Shown here one piece after another: positions 47,055 through 56,967 of a DNA stretch of 64,000 nt. The first letter of the stretch is position 1. Each line of letters begins with the position of its first letter. Source of the stretch: Massilia frigida (lineage in GTDB: Bacteria; Pseudomonadota; Gammaproteobacteria; Burkholderiales; Burkholderiaceae_D); NCBI RefSeq assembly GCF_011682175.1, contig NZ_WHJG01000026.1:1-64000 (forward strand), read 5' to 3'. Under the pieces are notes generated by a model that saw nothing but the letters and a program-made list of their open reading frames with translations, searched no databases and was not told the DNA's origin. A program made the position numbers and the translations under genes.

Positions 47055-48092
47055 TCATAGCAAGGAATCGCGTACCACGCCACGGGCGGCCATCGCCCGC
47101 TTCAGTTTGATCAAGGCTTCCTGCTGGATCTGGCGCACCCGCTCGCGCGTGACGCCCATCTCATCGGCCAGGGTTTCCAGGGTGGCCGGATCGTCGTTGT
47201 CCAGGCCGAAACGGCGCATGATGACGATGCGCTGCTTGTCCGGCAAGCGCGTGAGCCAGTCGCGCACCAGCACCGTCATTTCGTGATGTTCGGCGCGGGC
47301 GTCGGGGCTATCCTCGGCGTCGCCAGGCAGCATGTCCATCAGGCTCGACTGCGGATCGTTGTCGAGCGGGGCGTCGAGCGAAGTAGCGTGTTCGGACAGG
47401 GCCAGGATATCCTGCACTTCCTCGACCGGACGCCCGACCAGGTGGGCGATGTCTTCGGCGCTGGCATCCTTGCCGTTGCGGTGCTGGGCTTCGAGGTGGT
47501 ACTTGGCGCGCAGGATCTGGTTCAGCTCGCGCACCATGTGCACCGGCAGGCGCACCGTGCGCGCCTGGTTCATGATGGCGCGCTCGATGCTCTGGCGGAT
47601 CCACCAGGTGGCATAGGTGGAAAAGCGGAAGCCGCGCTCCGGCTCGAACTTGTCGATGGCGCGCATCAGGCCGATATTGCCTTCCTCGATCATGTCGAGC
47701 AGCACCACGCCGCGGTTGATGTAATGCTTGGCGATCGATACCACCAGCCGCAGATTGTGCTCGATCATGGTCTGGCGCGCGGAAAAGTCGCCGGCCTTGG
47801 CCAGGGTGGCGAAATGCACTTCCTGGGGCGCGGTCAGCAGGGGACGGGTGCCGATCTGGTTCAGGTAGTGCTGGGTGGTATCGGTCGACAGTTCGGCCGC
47901 CAGCACTTTTTTCAGTTCATCGACGCTTTCGAGCACGGCCCCGGCCACCGGCACCGGATCGGCATCGACCTCGCCATCGGGGCCGGATGGCGCATCCGGG
48001 TCGATGTCGGGGTCGACGTCGGCGTCGGCCGGGTCGTCCGAAAATTCATCCGGACCCGGATCGTCGCCTTGCTGGTAGCTCGAATGCGTCAT
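47055..48092 (-). CDS. rpoS: Stationary-phase sigma factor RpoS
   Basis: A 345-residue sigma-70-family factor. Region 1.2 ([20 protein letters not shown]), region 2 ([36 protein letters not shown]), region 3 and region 4 ([34 protein letters not shown]) are in order. The N-terminus is strongly acidic ([20 protein letters not shown]), longer than in enterics. The ATG at 48092 lacks a clear ribosome binding site. It is last in surE-pcm-nlpD-rpoS; a promoter inside nlpD is usual in gammaproteobacteria and likely here. Confidence 0.97.
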   Translation of the reverse strand: MTHSSYQQGDDPGPDEFSDDPADADVDPDIDPDAPSGPDGEVDADPVPVAGAVLESVDELKKVLAAELSTDTTQHYLNQIGTRPLLTAPQEVHFATLAKAGDFSARQTMIEHNLRLVVSIAKHYINRGVVLLDMIEEGNIGLMRAIDKFEPERGFRFSTYATWWIRQSIERAIMNQARTVRLPVHMVRELNQILRAKYHLEAQHRNGKDASAEDIAHLVGRPVEEVQDILALSEHATSLDAPLDNDPQSSLMDMLPGDAEDSPDARAEHHEMTVLVRDWLTRLPDKQRIVIMRRFGLDNDDPATLETLADEMGVTRERVRQIQQEALIKLKRAMAARGVVRDSLL

Positions 48093-48126
48093 GAAGGGTC
48101 CACGGGACGTTCTCAGTAATACGTTC

Positions 48127-49083
48127 TCAGCGGTTAGGCAGGAAGCGCGAAGGATCGACCGGCTTGCCCTGCTGGCGGATCTCGAAGTGCAGCTTGACCG
48201 TATCGGCGTCCGAATCGCCCATTTCGGCAATGATCTGGCCCTTGTTGACGCTCTGCCCTTCCTTGACCACGATGCTGCGGTTATGGGCATAGGCGGACAG
48301 CAGGCTGTTGCTGTGCTTCACAATCACCAGATTACCATAACCGCGGATGCCACTGCCCGCGTACATGACTTTTCCGGCGCCGGCCGCCATGACTTGCTGG
48401 CCAGCCTTGCCGGCGATATCGATGCCCTTGTTCTTGCCTTCGTCAAAGGTGGCGACGATCTTGCCGTCCGACGGCCACATCCAGCTCAGTTTATCGTCGT
48501 CGGTGGCGCTCACGGTGGTGCCGGGCGCGACCACGGGCGGCGGTGCCACCGCCACGGCCGGCGGATGCGCTTCGCGCTCGGGCTTGTCGGCCGGCTTCGG
48601 CTCCGGCTTGCTGGTGCCGCCCTCGCCTTTTTGCAGTTCGGCCAGCGCGGCATCGCTGTACGGACGCTTGTCGGCGCGCGGCGAGCTCTTCCTGACCACA
48701 TCCGGCGCCGGCGGCGGCGTTGGCTTTTTCGGTTCCGACGGCGGCGGCATGTCGATCTTACTGATCACGACGTTGTCCGGCGGAATCACGCGCAGCACCT
48801 GGTCAACCTTGATATCGTTTGGATTGGCCAGATTGTTCCAGACCACCAGGTCGCGGTAATTCTGGCCGTGGTCGAGCGCGATGCGGATCAGGGTGTCGCC
48901 CTTTTTGACCGTGTACATGCCACGTTCATCCTTGGATTCATCGACCGTGCGCGGCACCCGGTTGTCGGCAGCCGGCAGGCGGTCGACCACCGGCGCGGCG
49001 CGGCGGGGAGCGGTGGTACAGGCGCTGAGCAGGCCGAGAGTGAGGAACAGCAGGGGAAGATGGCTTGTGTATTTCATTCTCAT
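48127..49083 (-). CDS. nlpD: NlpD-like lipoprotein, LysM plus degenerate LytM
   Basis: A 318-residue outer-membrane lipoprotein that activates cell-wall amidases during division. Lipobox LGLLSAC; LysM domain ([20 protein letters not shown]); a Pro/Lys-rich linker; C-terminal M23/LytM domain. In the LytM active site the first metal ligand is replaced (NKGIDIAG where active enzymes have His), while AYAHN and LHFEIR remain, as in E. coli NlpD. So it should regulate rather than cut peptidoglycan. ATG at 49077 is an alternative start. Confidence 0.92.
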   Translation of the reverse strand: MRMKYTSHLPLLFLTLGLLSACTTAPRRAAPVVDRLPAADNRVPRTVDESKDERGMYTVKKGDTLIRIALDHGQNYRDLVVWNNLANPNDIKVDQVLRVIPPDNVVISKIDMPPPSEPKKPTPPPAPDVVRKSSPRADKRPYSDAALAELQKGEGGTSKPEPKPADKPEREAHPPAVAVAPPPVVAPGTTVSATDDDKLSWMWPSDGKIVATFDEGKNKGIDIAGKAGQQVMAAGAGKVMYAGSGIRGYGNLVIVKHSNSLLSAYAHNRSIVVKEGQSVNKGQIIAEMGDSDADTVKLHFEIRQQGKPVDPSRFLPNR

Positions 49084-49146
49084 GTTATGTGTGTCGTGTT
49101 CTTTTAAGCTAAGGCGCGCACCATGGGGCGCAGGCCGGGCGAACGC

Positions 49147-50055
49147 TTAAACGGTGCCCGGGCGCAAGGGCACGAAGTGGCAGCCTTCCAGGGTTTCGCT
49201 CATCCATTCGGCCTTGCCGGTGCGGGTGATCAATTGCAGGTGCTGGACCTGCGCACCCACCGGGGCGACCAGGCGGCCGCCCACGTTGAGCTGCTCCAGC
49301 AGTGCCTGCGGCACTTCCAGACCGGCCGCAGCCAGGATGATACCGTCGAATGGGGCGGCTTGGGGCAAGCCTAGCATACCATCTCCGTAGTGCAAGCGCA
49401 GATTCACGATGCGCAGGTGGCGCAGATTGGTCTTGGCCAGCTCGTGCAATTGACGAATCCGCTCGACCGAATACACCTCTTTGGCGATGCACGAGAGCAC
49501 CGCCGCCTGGTAGCCGCAGCCGGTGCCGATCTCCAGCACCCGGTTCAGGGAGGCGCCGTTGCGCAGCACTTCGAGCATGCGCGCCACGATGTAGGGACGC
49601 GAAATGGTCTGGTTGTGGCCGATCGGCAAGGAGGCATCGATATACGCCTGGGCCGACAGGGCCGGCTCGATGAAGCGGTGGCGCTGCACGGTTTCGAGCG
49701 CGCCCAGCACCACCGTATCCTTGACGCCCTGGCGCGCCACGCGCGCCACCATGGCGCGCCGGATCGCGTCCGACACGCCCATGTCGGGCCGCGGCGCCAC
49801 CAGCGGCAGCGGCTGGGCGCGCAGCAAGGCGTCGCTGTGCGACTTCGAGGGCGAAGCCGCCACCCGCGGCACGTAGGCCTTCGCGCCGTTCGGCTGCGCG
49901 CCGTTGCCGGCGGCATTCCGGGTTGCGGTCTGGGGCGTCGCCACTTGCGGTTTGGCAACCCTGGCGGGCGCAAACGCCGGACTCTTGCGCGCATCGCCCG
50001 TCACCGACGACAGCGGCAAGGGGAAAGTGCTGCGTTTGTCCGGCTTGTCGCTCAT
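49147..50055 (-). CDS. pcm: Protein-L-isoaspartate O-methyltransferase
   Basis: A 302-residue repair methyltransferase for isoaspartyl residues in aged proteins. [33 protein letters not shown] and the C-terminal [11 protein letters not shown] match Pcm. An N-terminal extension of about 90 residues, rich in Ala, Pro and Lys and probably disordered, precedes the domain. The start overlaps the surE stop (ATGA), so the two are coupled. Confidence 0.95.
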   Translation of the reverse strand: MSDKPDKRSTFPLPLSSVTGDARKSPAFAPARVAKPQVATPQTATRNAAGNGAQPNGAKAYVPRVAASPSKSHSDALLRAQPLPLVAPRPDMGVSDAIRRAMVARVARQGVKDTVVLGALETVQRHRFIEPALSAQAYIDASLPIGHNQTISRPYIVARMLEVLRNGASLNRVLEIGTGCGYQAAVLSCIAKEVYSVERIRQLHELAKTNLRHLRIVNLRLHYGDGMLGLPQAAPFDGIILAAAGLEVPQALLEQLNVGGRLVAPVGAQVQHLQLITRTGKAEWMSETLEGCHFVPLRPGTV

Positions 50056-50789
50056 GCCAGTGCGCCCGACAGCAGCGCCAGCTGGTCGCGATGGGTCAGG
50101 TCGACCTGGAGCGGGGTGATCGAGACCTCGCCCTGGGCGGTGGCATGGAAATCGGTGCCCTCGCCGGCATCGCGCGTGGCGCCCGGCGGCCCGATCCAGA
50201 AAATTTCGCGCCCGCGCGGGTCGCGCCCGCGGATCACCGGCTCGGCCTGGTGACGCCGCCCCAGCCGGGTCGCGCGCACCGTGCCCAGGGCTGCGTAGGG
50301 CAGGTTCGGAATGTTCACGTTGAGCAAGTATGGCGATGGCAGCGCGTCGAAGCGGCGCAGCACGATGTCGCGCGCCAGGCGGGCGGCGGCATCGATGTGC
50401 TCCCAGCCGTGCGCCACCTGGGAAAAGGCGATCGCCGGAATGCCGAACAGATAACCCTCGGTCGCGGCCGCCACCGTGCCGGAATACAGGGTGTCGTCGC
50501 CCATGTTCTGGCCATTGTTGATGCCGGACACCACCAGGTCGGGGCGGTAGTCGAGCATGCCGGTCAGGGCGATGTGGACGCAGTCGGTCGGGGTACCGTT
50601 GACGAAGTAAAAGCCGTTGGCCGCCTGTTGCACTGACAGCGGGCGGTCCAGCGACAGTGAATTGGACGCGCCGGAGCGGTTGCTGTCGGGCGCCACGACG
50701 ACGATCTCGGCCACCTGGGCGAGCGCCTCGGCCAGGGCCTGGATGCCGGGAGCGAGGTAGCCGTCGTCATTGCTGATAAGAATTCTCAT
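50052..50789 (-). CDS. surE: 5'/3'-nucleotidase SurE
   Basis: A 245-residue survival protein and metal-dependent nucleotidase. The N-terminal [12 protein letters not shown] carries the two metal-binding Asp residues; [15 protein letters not shown] and [10 protein letters not shown] are the other family blocks. It starts the surE-pcm-nlpD-rpoS operon. The TIR module lies directly upstream on the same strand with no terminator seen, so read-through into this operon is possible. Confidence 0.97.
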   Translation of the reverse strand: MRILISNDDGYLAPGIQALAEALAQVAEIVVVAPDSNRSGASNSLSLDRPLSVQQAANGFYFVNGTPTDCVHIALTGMLDYRPDLVVSGINNGQNMGDDTLYSGTVAAATEGYLFGIPAIAFSQVAHGWEHIDAAARLARDIVLRRFDALPSPYLLNVNIPNLPYAALGTVRATRLGRRHQAEPVIRGRDPRGREIFWIGPPGATRDAGEGTDFHATAQGEVSITPLQVDLTHRDQLALLSGALA

Positions 50790-50850
50790 GCACCGATTTT
50801 ACCCGATGCAATGAGCGCCACGCTGGCCCGCGCCCAACAAATTATGCGGC

Positions 50851-50926
50851 GTGCTACGCGACACGCTACGCGACGTGCTAGGCGACGCGCTAGGCGACGC
50901 GCTAGGCGACGCGCTAGGCGACGCGC
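50851..50926. repeat. 12-bp tandem repeat array (six copies)
   Basis: Six units of 12 bases (consensus GCGCTAGGCGAC; the first two read with CTACGCGAC) from 50851 to 50922, plus four further bases. The last three units are identical. It starts 12 bases beyond the stop of the ATPase/TPR gene and ends 62 bases before surE starts. Copy number may vary between strains. Confidence 0.9.
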
Positions 50927-50938
50927 GCCAGCCGGGCC

Positions 50939-53299
50939 TTAGCGGGCGCTGACCGGGCGCCCGCCGACGGCATCGGTCAGCGCCTGTTGCAGTGCCGACA
51001 CTTCGTCCTGGGCGAAAGCGAGCAGCGCATCCTTGTCGTTGTTGCGCTGATAGACCTGCTTGATCAGGGCCACCCCGCGCAGGCGCAGCAGCGGCGGCAC
51101 ATGGCGCCGCAACACGCTTTTGCGCAGGCTGTCGGCCAGCACGCGCGCCTCGCGCTCGCTGCGCTGGTCGATCAATTCCTGCAGCTGGGCCAGCTTGTGC
51201 GCGAGGCCGTCGCTGCCGTCGGCGGCGTCGAGGATGCCGCTGCGCCGCGCGCCGCCCGGCTGCCCGCTGTCGGGCAGCTTGCGCGCCTCGCCGCCATAGC
51301 CATGGCGCGCCGGGGCCGGGTCGCTCTCGCGGGCGGGCGCGTCGCCCGTGCCGCGCGCCTGCTCGCGCATGTCGACCAGTTTCTGGCGCAGGCGCCGCGC
51401 CGCGTCCAGGTCGCCCTGCTCGCTCAGGGTCGAGGCCAGCCGGGTCTGGCTGGTGATGGTGTCGGGATGGTCGGCCCCGAGGCAGCGCTCGCGGCTTTTG
51501 GCCAACAGTTCGAGCATCCCGCGCACCCCGCCCAGGTCGCTCTGGGCCGCCATGATCTCGGCCAGCAGTTCGCGCGCCTGCATCGTGGCTGGATGGTCGG
51601 GCCCGGCGTGGCGTTCGCGCGCGCCGGCCACCCCTTCCTGCAGCTTGCGCGCATTGCCCAGGTCGCCCAATTCCAGCAGCAGGGCCGCCAATTGCTGGGC
51701 GCAGCGCAGGCTGTCCTCGTGCTCGCCGCCGAGCAGGCGCTCGCGTCCTTCCAGCACCCGTTCGAAGACCATGCGCGCGCGGCTGAATTCGCCGTGGCGG
51801 GCCAGGGTCTGGGCCTGCCCCGCCAGGCGGTCGAGGGTGAGCATGTGGCCGCAGCCGAGCACGCGCTCGCTGGCCTCGATCAGCTGTTCGTGCAGGGCCA
51901 GCGCACGCGCGAAGTCGCCGCCCTCGGCCAGGGTGGCGGCCAGCGCGGCGCGCGCGGCCAGGGTGTCGGGATGGTCGGTCCCGAGCAGGCGCACGCAATC
52001 GTCGGCCAGCAACTCTTGCAGCAGGCGCGCCTCGGCCAGGCGGCCCTGCTGGCGCAGCAGCGCCGCCAGCAGGGCCCGGCTGGCGCGGGTGTCGGCATGC
52101 TCGTCGCCGAGCAGGCGCTGGCGCAGGCTGGTGCTTTCTTCGAAGCAGGCGATGGCTTCCTCGACCCGCCCCGTGCCCTGGTACAGCACGCCGAGCTGGT
52201 GCAGGTCGAGCGCCAGCGGCAGCGACAGCGCGGTGGCGCTGCCGCGCCCGAGGCGCTCGCGCGCCGCGCCGATGGCGGCGCACAGGCAAACCTCGGCGTG
52301 CGATTGCCAGGGAAAGTAATTGCCGCTCATCCAGTCGAGCAAGGTGGAAAAGGTGCGCGCCAGCGAAAAGCGGTCGCCATCGCGGCCGGCGCCGGGCGCG
52401 AACGCATCGCCGGCGGCCACGGCATGGATCTGCTGCAACTGGATTTCATCGAAATAGCTGTCGAGCGACACCCGGGCCACGCCGTACCACTGGCGCAGCA
52501 ATTGCTCGATCACGCTCTGGTAGCCGGGCAGCGCGCGCTGCGAATCGCCACGGCGCCACTGCTGGCGGCGCTGCACGTCGGCGCTGTCGACCGAAGCTGG
52601 CAGCGGGTAGACCAGCAGCGGGCGCTGTTCGTCCTCGTGGCAACAGCGGTAATCGATGGCGCGCGTGACCGCCCCGGCCAGCCCGTCCAGGCTGCGCTGG
52701 CTGGGCGTGAACACGGCCACCAGCCGGCGCGGCAGCAGGGTGGTGCAGATGCTGACGGCGGCCGAGCGCCCGCTGGGCGCATCGACCAGCACATGCGCGA
52801 AACGCTGCGCCAGATAGTCGCCGAAACAGCGGAACAGGGCCGGACAGGCATCGAACAAGCCATCCCAGTCGAACTGGTCGGCGCGTTCGCCGTAACTGTC
52901 GTCGAAGCGGCCGGCGCGCATCAGGTACAGCGGGCGGCTCTGGTCGACCCGCTCGACGAAGGGTTCCCAGTCGACCGCGTCGAGCACCTGGCGCGCCAGC
53001 GCCGCATCGTCGCGCGCCGCCGGGCCGCGCCCGAGCAGGCGCAGGTGATCGCGGCACGCCTGGAAGTATTCCAGCAGGCCCGGCCGTTCAGCGGGGCGCC
53101 CGGCGTCCTGGTGCAGGCCGGGCGCGGCGGTATCGAAGTCGATCATCAGCACCGGCACGGTTGCGTTGTGCCGCCCGGCCAGCAGCAGCGCCATGCTCGA
53201 CAGGGCCATGCTGCGCGCCGGGCCGCTCTCGAACGAGTAGAAGGTCGTCACCTCGCCCGGGCTGGCCAGGGGCGGTAGAGTAATGCGTTTGATTTCCAT
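50939..53299 (-). CDS. KGGVGR-variant ATPase-like protein with TPR repeats
   Basis: A 786-residue protein in three parts. Residues 1-250 follow the SIMIBI (MinD/ParA-like) ATPase pattern: TFYSFESGPARSMALSSMAL at 19-38 occupies the place of the KGGVGRS phosphate loop but with Lys24 replaced by Glu and Gly by Ser, Pro and Ala; IDFDTAAPGL (53-62) and HVLVDAPSG (about 160) are kept. ATP hydrolysis is therefore doubtful. Residues about 335-640 are kinesin-light-chain-like TPRs, each with LG-x2-HPDT-type turns. The C-terminus (about 640-786) is charged and helical. AAGAGGAG lies inside the end of the TIR gene, 4 bases before the ATG, so the two are coupled. Likely a scaffold or sensor with the TIR protein. 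Confidence 0.7.
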   Translation of the reverse strand: MEIKRITLPPLASPGEVTTFYSFESGPARSMALSSMALLLAGRHNATVPVLMIDFDTAAPGLHQDAGRPAERPGLLEYFQACRDHLRLLGRGPAARDDAALARQVLDAVDWEPFVERVDQSRPLYLMRAGRFDDSYGERADQFDWDGLFDACPALFRCFGDYLAQRFAHVLVDAPSGRSAAVSICTTLLPRRLVAVFTPSQRSLDGLAGAVTRAIDYRCCHEDEQRPLLVYPLPASVDSADVQRRQQWRRGDSQRALPGYQSVIEQLLRQWYGVARVSLDSYFDEIQLQQIHAVAAGDAFAPGAGRDGDRFSLARTFSTLLDWMSGNYFPWQSHAEVCLCAAIGAARERLGRGSATALSLPLALDLHQLGVLYQGTGRVEEAIACFEESTSLRQRLLGDEHADTRASRALLAALLRQQGRLAEARLLQELLADDCVRLLGTDHPDTLAARAALAATLAEGGDFARALALHEQLIEASERVLGCGHMLTLDRLAGQAQTLARHGEFSRARMVFERVLEGRERLLGGEHEDSLRCAQQLAALLLELGDLGNARKLQEGVAGARERHAGPDHPATMQARELLAEIMAAQSDLGGVRGMLELLAKSRERCLGADHPDTITSQTRLASTLSEQGDLDAARRLRQKLVDMREQARGTGDAPARESDPAPARHGYGGEARKLPDSGQPGGARRSGILDAADGSDGLAHKLAQLQELIDQRSEREARVLADSLRKSVLRRHVPPLLRLRGVALIKQVYQRNNDKDALLAFAQDEVSALQQALTDAVGGRPVSAR

Positions 53300-53309
53300 G
53301 TTGCTCCTC

Positions 53310-53921
53310 TTATTTTTTCGGAAAAGTCAGATCCGGCAGATCGCGCCACACGGGTGGGACATCGGGAAGCACGAATTGGTTGCAATCATGGCCGACGGGG
53401 GTGTACTTTTTTAGGTATTCATATTGGATGACAATCCTGTTCACGATTTTCTTGATATCGGGCAGGAACTCGGGATGCGATTTCAAGTCGCCCGTCGCCA
53501 TCGTGAAATGCGAAAAATCCACGTAAAAGCTGGACGCGGCGATCTGGGGCGGCAGGCGGGCCGGATGCATGGTCATGATCACCGGAATGATCAGGTGGCT
53601 GGGCAAGGTGTACCAGCGACTTCGCTCGGCCTCGAGCGCCTGCATGGCGGCGAACTCGCGCCGCGTATAGCCATGCGCCTCGTACTTGGGCGTGTAGATC
53701 AGGATCATGGTCACGCTCTCGCACAGCGCGCGCGCGATGCGGCGGTCGATATCGTCGCCGCCGCCGAGCTGTTCCGTATCAATGAACAGCTCGTCTTCAT
53801 TGTCAAAATACGGTTCCAGATAGCAGCGGATGGCATCCGACAGGGCAATCTTGAACGCGTTCATCAGTCCATCGCGGCGGCCGTGGGCGTAACTAAAGAA
53901 ACAGCCATAACGGATTGCCAT
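53310..53921 (-). CDS. TIR-domain protein
   Basis: A 203-residue protein consisting mostly of a TIR-like domain. FFSYAHGRRDG (8-18) is the box 1 strand and loop; LFIDTEQLGGGDDIDRRIARALCESV (45-70, given here by its ends) is box 2; MILIYTPKYEAHGYTRREF (72-90) places E89 where the catalytic glutamate of NAD-cleaving TIRs normally lies. The C-terminal part ends with LPDVPPVWRDLPDLTFPKK. GGGAGG upstream fixes the start at 53921. It lies first in a two-gene unit with the ATPase/TPR protein. Such TIR proteins act in anti-phage or cell-suicide signalling, or as adaptors; which one cannot be told from sequence. Confidence 0.75.
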   Translation of the reverse strand: MAIRYGCFFSYAHGRRDGLMNAFKIALSDAIRCYLEPYFDNEDELFIDTEQLGGGDDIDRRIARALCESVTMILIYTPKYEAHGYTRREFAAMQALEAERSRWYTLPSHLIIPVIMTMHPARLPPQIAASSFYVDFSHFTMATGDLKSHPEFLPDIKKIVNRIVIQYEYLKKYTPVGHDCNQFVLPDVPPVWRDLPDLTFPKK

Positions 53922-54099
53922 GTCAGCCTCCCTCTCCTGTGGTCCCACTGAAGCGCTCGCGCTGTCGACTTTAACAAGCGCGACAGAGGTGGCCTTGCGC
54001 GTACGCAAACGGCTTGGCGGCCCGCCAGCGCGGAATTCAGGCATAATCAAAAAACCAAACGGTCGTACTATTTTTTAACAATACTCATCGGAGACACCA

Positions 54100-55080
54100 A
54101 TGAAAGCCGTGGTTTGCAAAGCGTGGGGGCTGCCCGACAGCCTGGTAGTGGAACAAGTGGCGGCCCCGGTGGCCGGACCGGGCCAGGTGCTGCTGGACGT
54201 CAAGGCGGCCGGGGTCAACTTCCCGGACGTGCTGATCATCCAGGGCAAGTACCAGTTCAAGCCCGAGCTGCCATTTACCCCGGGAAGCGAACTGTCGGGC
54301 GTGATCAGCGCGCTGGGCGCGGGTGTCACCAACGTCAAGCTGGGCGACCGGGTGATCGCGTTTACCGCCCAGGGCGCGTTCGCACAGCAAATCGTGGTGC
54401 CGGCCCAGGCTGTCATGCCGATGCCGCCCGGAATGGATTTCGACACCGCCGCCGCCATCACCCTCACCTACGGCACCTCGCACCACGCGGTGCTCGACCG
54501 CGCCGCGCTCAAGGCTGGCGAAACCATGCTGGTGCTGGGCGCGGCCGGCGGCGTGGGCTTGGCGGCCATTGAAATCGGCAAGGCGCTGGGCGCGCGCGTG
54601 ATTGCGGCGGCGTCAAGCGATGAAAAACTGGCGGTGTGCCGCGAGCATGGCGCCGACGCCACCATCAATTATAGTACCGAAGATTTGCGCGAAGCGATCA
54701 AGGCCGCCACCGACGGCAAGGGGCCGGACGTGATTTACGATCCGGTCGGCGGCATCTACGCCGAACCGGCCTTCCGGTCGATCGGCTGGCGCGGGCGCTA
54801 CCTGGTGGTCGGTTTTGCCAACGGCGAGATTCCCAAGCTGCCGCTCAACCTGACCCTGCTCAAGGGCGCGTCGCTGATGGGCGTGTTCTGGGGCGAGTTC
54901 GCCAAGCGCGAACCGAAGGCCAACCTGGCGGCCATGCGCGAACTGATGGGATGGCTGGCCGAAGGCAAGATCCGGCCGCGCATTTCAGGCCGCTACACGC
55001 TGGAACAGACGGCCCAGGCCCTGAACGACATGGCCGCGCGCAAGGTCACCGGCAAGGTGGTGATCGTACCGGACGCGTAA
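54100..55080 (+). CDS. NADPH:quinone oxidoreductase family protein
   Basis: A 326-residue zinc-free medium-chain dehydrogenase/reductase. GVNFPDVLIIQGKYQ is the quinone-reductase signature region, and LVLGAAGGVGLAAIEIGKAL the NADPH-binding Rossmann turn. The usual zinc ligands are absent. GGAG upstream fixes the start. It is divergent from the TIR gene over 178 bases. Confidence 0.9.
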   Translation: MKAVVCKAWGLPDSLVVEQVAAPVAGPGQVLLDVKAAGVNFPDVLIIQGKYQFKPELPFTPGSELSGVISALGAGVTNVKLGDRVIAFTAQGAFAQQIVVPAQAVMPMPPGMDFDTAAAITLTYGTSHHAVLDRAALKAGETMLVLGAAGGVGLAAIEIGKALGARVIAAASSDEKLAVCREHGADATINYSTEDLREAIKAATDGKGPDVIYDPVGGIYAEPAFRSIGWRGRYLVVGFANGEIPKLPLNLTLLKGASLMGVFWGEFAKREPKANLAAMRELMGWLAEGKIRPRISGRYTLEQTAQALNDMAARKVTGKVVIVPDA

Positions 55081-55084
55081 GCGG

Positions 55085-55132
55085 CCGGGCAACGCGGAGG
55101 CCGGGCAACGCGGAGGCTGGGCAACGCGGAGG
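55085..55132. repeat. 16-bp tandem repeat (three copies)
   Basis: Three units of CCGGGCAACGCGGAGG (the third has one change) fill the space between the stop of the quinone oxidoreductase gene and the 3' end of the DUF885 gene. Confidence 0.85.
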
Positions 55133-55140
55133 CCGGCCGC

Positions 55141-56964
55141 CTACTTGGCTTGCTGGGCGATCCAGGTGTTGATCCTGGTCTCCAGCAGGGCCAGCGGCAA
55201 GGTGCCGTCGGCCAGCACGGCATCGTGGAACTTGGCCAGGCTGAACTTCTCGCCCAGCGCCGACTGCGCGCGCTGGCGCAGTTCCAGGATTTTCAGCGCC
55301 CCCACCTTGTAGCCGAGCGCCTGGGCCGGCCACGCCATGTAGCGTTCGGTCGCGTTGCGCGCATCTTCCTCGGTGCTGCCGGCCTCGTCGACCAGGAAGC
55401 GGATGGTTTGTTCGCGCGTCCAGCCTTTGGCGTGCAAGCCGGTGTCGACCACCAGCCGGGCCGCGCGCATCATGTCGAGCATCAGATGGCCGGCGTAGGC
55501 GTTCGGGTCTTCATACAAGCCCATTTCCTTGCCCAGCGATTCGGCGTACAGGGCCCAGCCTTCGATATACGCATTGTTGCCGCCGAACTTGCGGAACTTT
55601 GGAATCGGCAGCTCCTGCTGCTTGGACAGCTGGAAATGGTGGCCCGGATGGCCTTCGTGCAGGAACAGGGAGGTCATGCGCGTGCTGGCGTATTTGGCCG
55701 GGTCGGGAATCACGGCCCAGAACATGCCCGGGCGCGAGCCATCCGCCGCCGCGCCTGTGTAATGGTCGGACGCAGTATCACGCGACAGGGCCGGCTCGGC
55801 GCGGATTTCCAGCGGCGCCTTGGGCAGGGTCGCAAACAGGCGCGGCAGCATCGGCAAGATGCGCGCATTGAGCGCCCGGTACGCCTGCAGCACGTCTTCC
55901 TCGGTCTTGAACGGCCGGTACTTGGGCTGCTGCGTCAGCCAGCGCGGCAAGCCGGCCGGCGTGCCGGTGTAGCCCAGCTTGGGCGCCAGCTTGGTGAATT
56001 CGGCATTGATGCGGGTCATCTCGGCCAGCCCGATGCGGTGGATTTCTTCGGGCGAGAGCGCGCTCGTGGTTTGCGCCGCCACCCAGGCGCGGTACCAGTT
56101 GCCGCCATCCGGCAGGCTGCCCCAGCCGGCGGTCTCGCGCGCGGCAGGCAGGTATTCGGTCTCCAGGAAGGCGGCCAGCTTGCGCAGCGAGGGCAGCACC
56201 TGCACCCGCACCGCTTCGCGGTAGGCACCCGTCATGCGCGCTTTTTCGCCCGTGCTGAACGATGCCGGCAGTGCCCGCGCGGGCGCCGAGAAAGCACTGG
56301 TATCGACCGTGGAAGCGGCCAGCGCCTTGATCTGCGGCAGCAGCCCCTGCACCAGTGCCTTGGGCTGCACGATGCCCTGCTTGATGCCGGCGCGCATGTT
56401 GGCAATCGCCGCGTCGGTCCACTGCGGCAGCGCCGTGATGCGCTTGAGGTAAGCCTGGTAATGCGCCACGGTGGCCAGCGGCTGCGAACCGTCGCCGGCG
56501 CCGAAATTGGCCAGCAGCACCGGCAAGCTGTCCATCTGGCTCATCGGCAGCAGATAATCCTTGAACGACTCGAAGCGCAGCAAGTTGCTGACTTCGAAAG
56601 CGAGGACGTCGTAGGTGGTCAGGTCAAGCGGCGTGAGTTTGCTGCGGTCGATCCGGGCCAGCTCGTCGCGCACTTCGTGCAGCATGGCGAACTGGCGCGC
56701 GCGCACGGACGGCACGATGGTCATCGACAGCAAATCGTCGAAACGGTTGTCGCCCGAGAACGTGGCGTTGATCGGCTCGAAGCGCGCCTGCTCTTCGTAA
56801 TAGCGTTCGGCCAACTGGGCCAGCTGCGCGGCCGGCGCCCCAGCCGGTGTCTTGACCGGATCGGCGGCGCCGGGCGCCAGCGGCTCGGCGGCATGCAGCG
56901 GCAGCGCCGCTGCCACGGAGGCGCCCAGCAAGGCGGAAAGTAGTAGCGAGCGCAGCACGGTCAT
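55141..56964 (-). CDS. Exported DUF885 protein, gluzincin-like peptidase
   Basis: A 607-residue protein with a signal peptide (cut near LPLHAAEP). SLFLHEGHPGHHFQLS carries an HExxH-like zinc site in the HEGHPGHH form typical of DUF885, with a downstream EGWALYAESLG helix. The family is annotated as uncharacterised but resembles M32/gluzincin peptidases. Length is typical. It starts 3 bases after the yoaA stop, so the two are one transcript. Confidence 0.85.
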   Translation of the reverse strand: MTVLRSLLLSALLGASVAAALPLHAAEPLAPGAADPVKTPAGAPAAQLAQLAERYYEEQARFEPINATFSGDNRFDDLLSMTIVPSVRARQFAMLHEVRDELARIDRSKLTPLDLTTYDVLAFEVSNLLRFESFKDYLLPMSQMDSLPVLLANFGAGDGSQPLATVAHYQAYLKRITALPQWTDAAIANMRAGIKQGIVQPKALVQGLLPQIKALAASTVDTSAFSAPARALPASFSTGEKARMTGAYREAVRVQVLPSLRKLAAFLETEYLPAARETAGWGSLPDGGNWYRAWVAAQTTSALSPEEIHRIGLAEMTRINAEFTKLAPKLGYTGTPAGLPRWLTQQPKYRPFKTEEDVLQAYRALNARILPMLPRLFATLPKAPLEIRAEPALSRDTASDHYTGAAADGSRPGMFWAVIPDPAKYASTRMTSLFLHEGHPGHHFQLSKQQELPIPKFRKFGGNNAYIEGWALYAESLGKEMGLYEDPNAYAGHLMLDMMRAARLVVDTGLHAKGWTREQTIRFLVDEAGSTEEDARNATERYMAWPAQALGYKVGALKILELRQRAQSALGEKFSLAKFHDAVLADGTLPLALLETRINTWIAQQAK

Positions 56965-56967
56965 GGC

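Noticed and set aside
50851-50926. CRISPR array
   Set aside because: The units are directly adjacent 12-mers with no unique spacers and no cas gene in the window.
50799-52289. Long open frame on the minus strand overlapping the ATPase/TPR gene, with Ser-Ala-Ser-Pro repeats
   Set aside because: It is the same DNA read in another frame; the repeats come from the 12-bp minisatellite and the composition is Arg/Ala/Pro-rich as in shadow frames of GC-rich genes.
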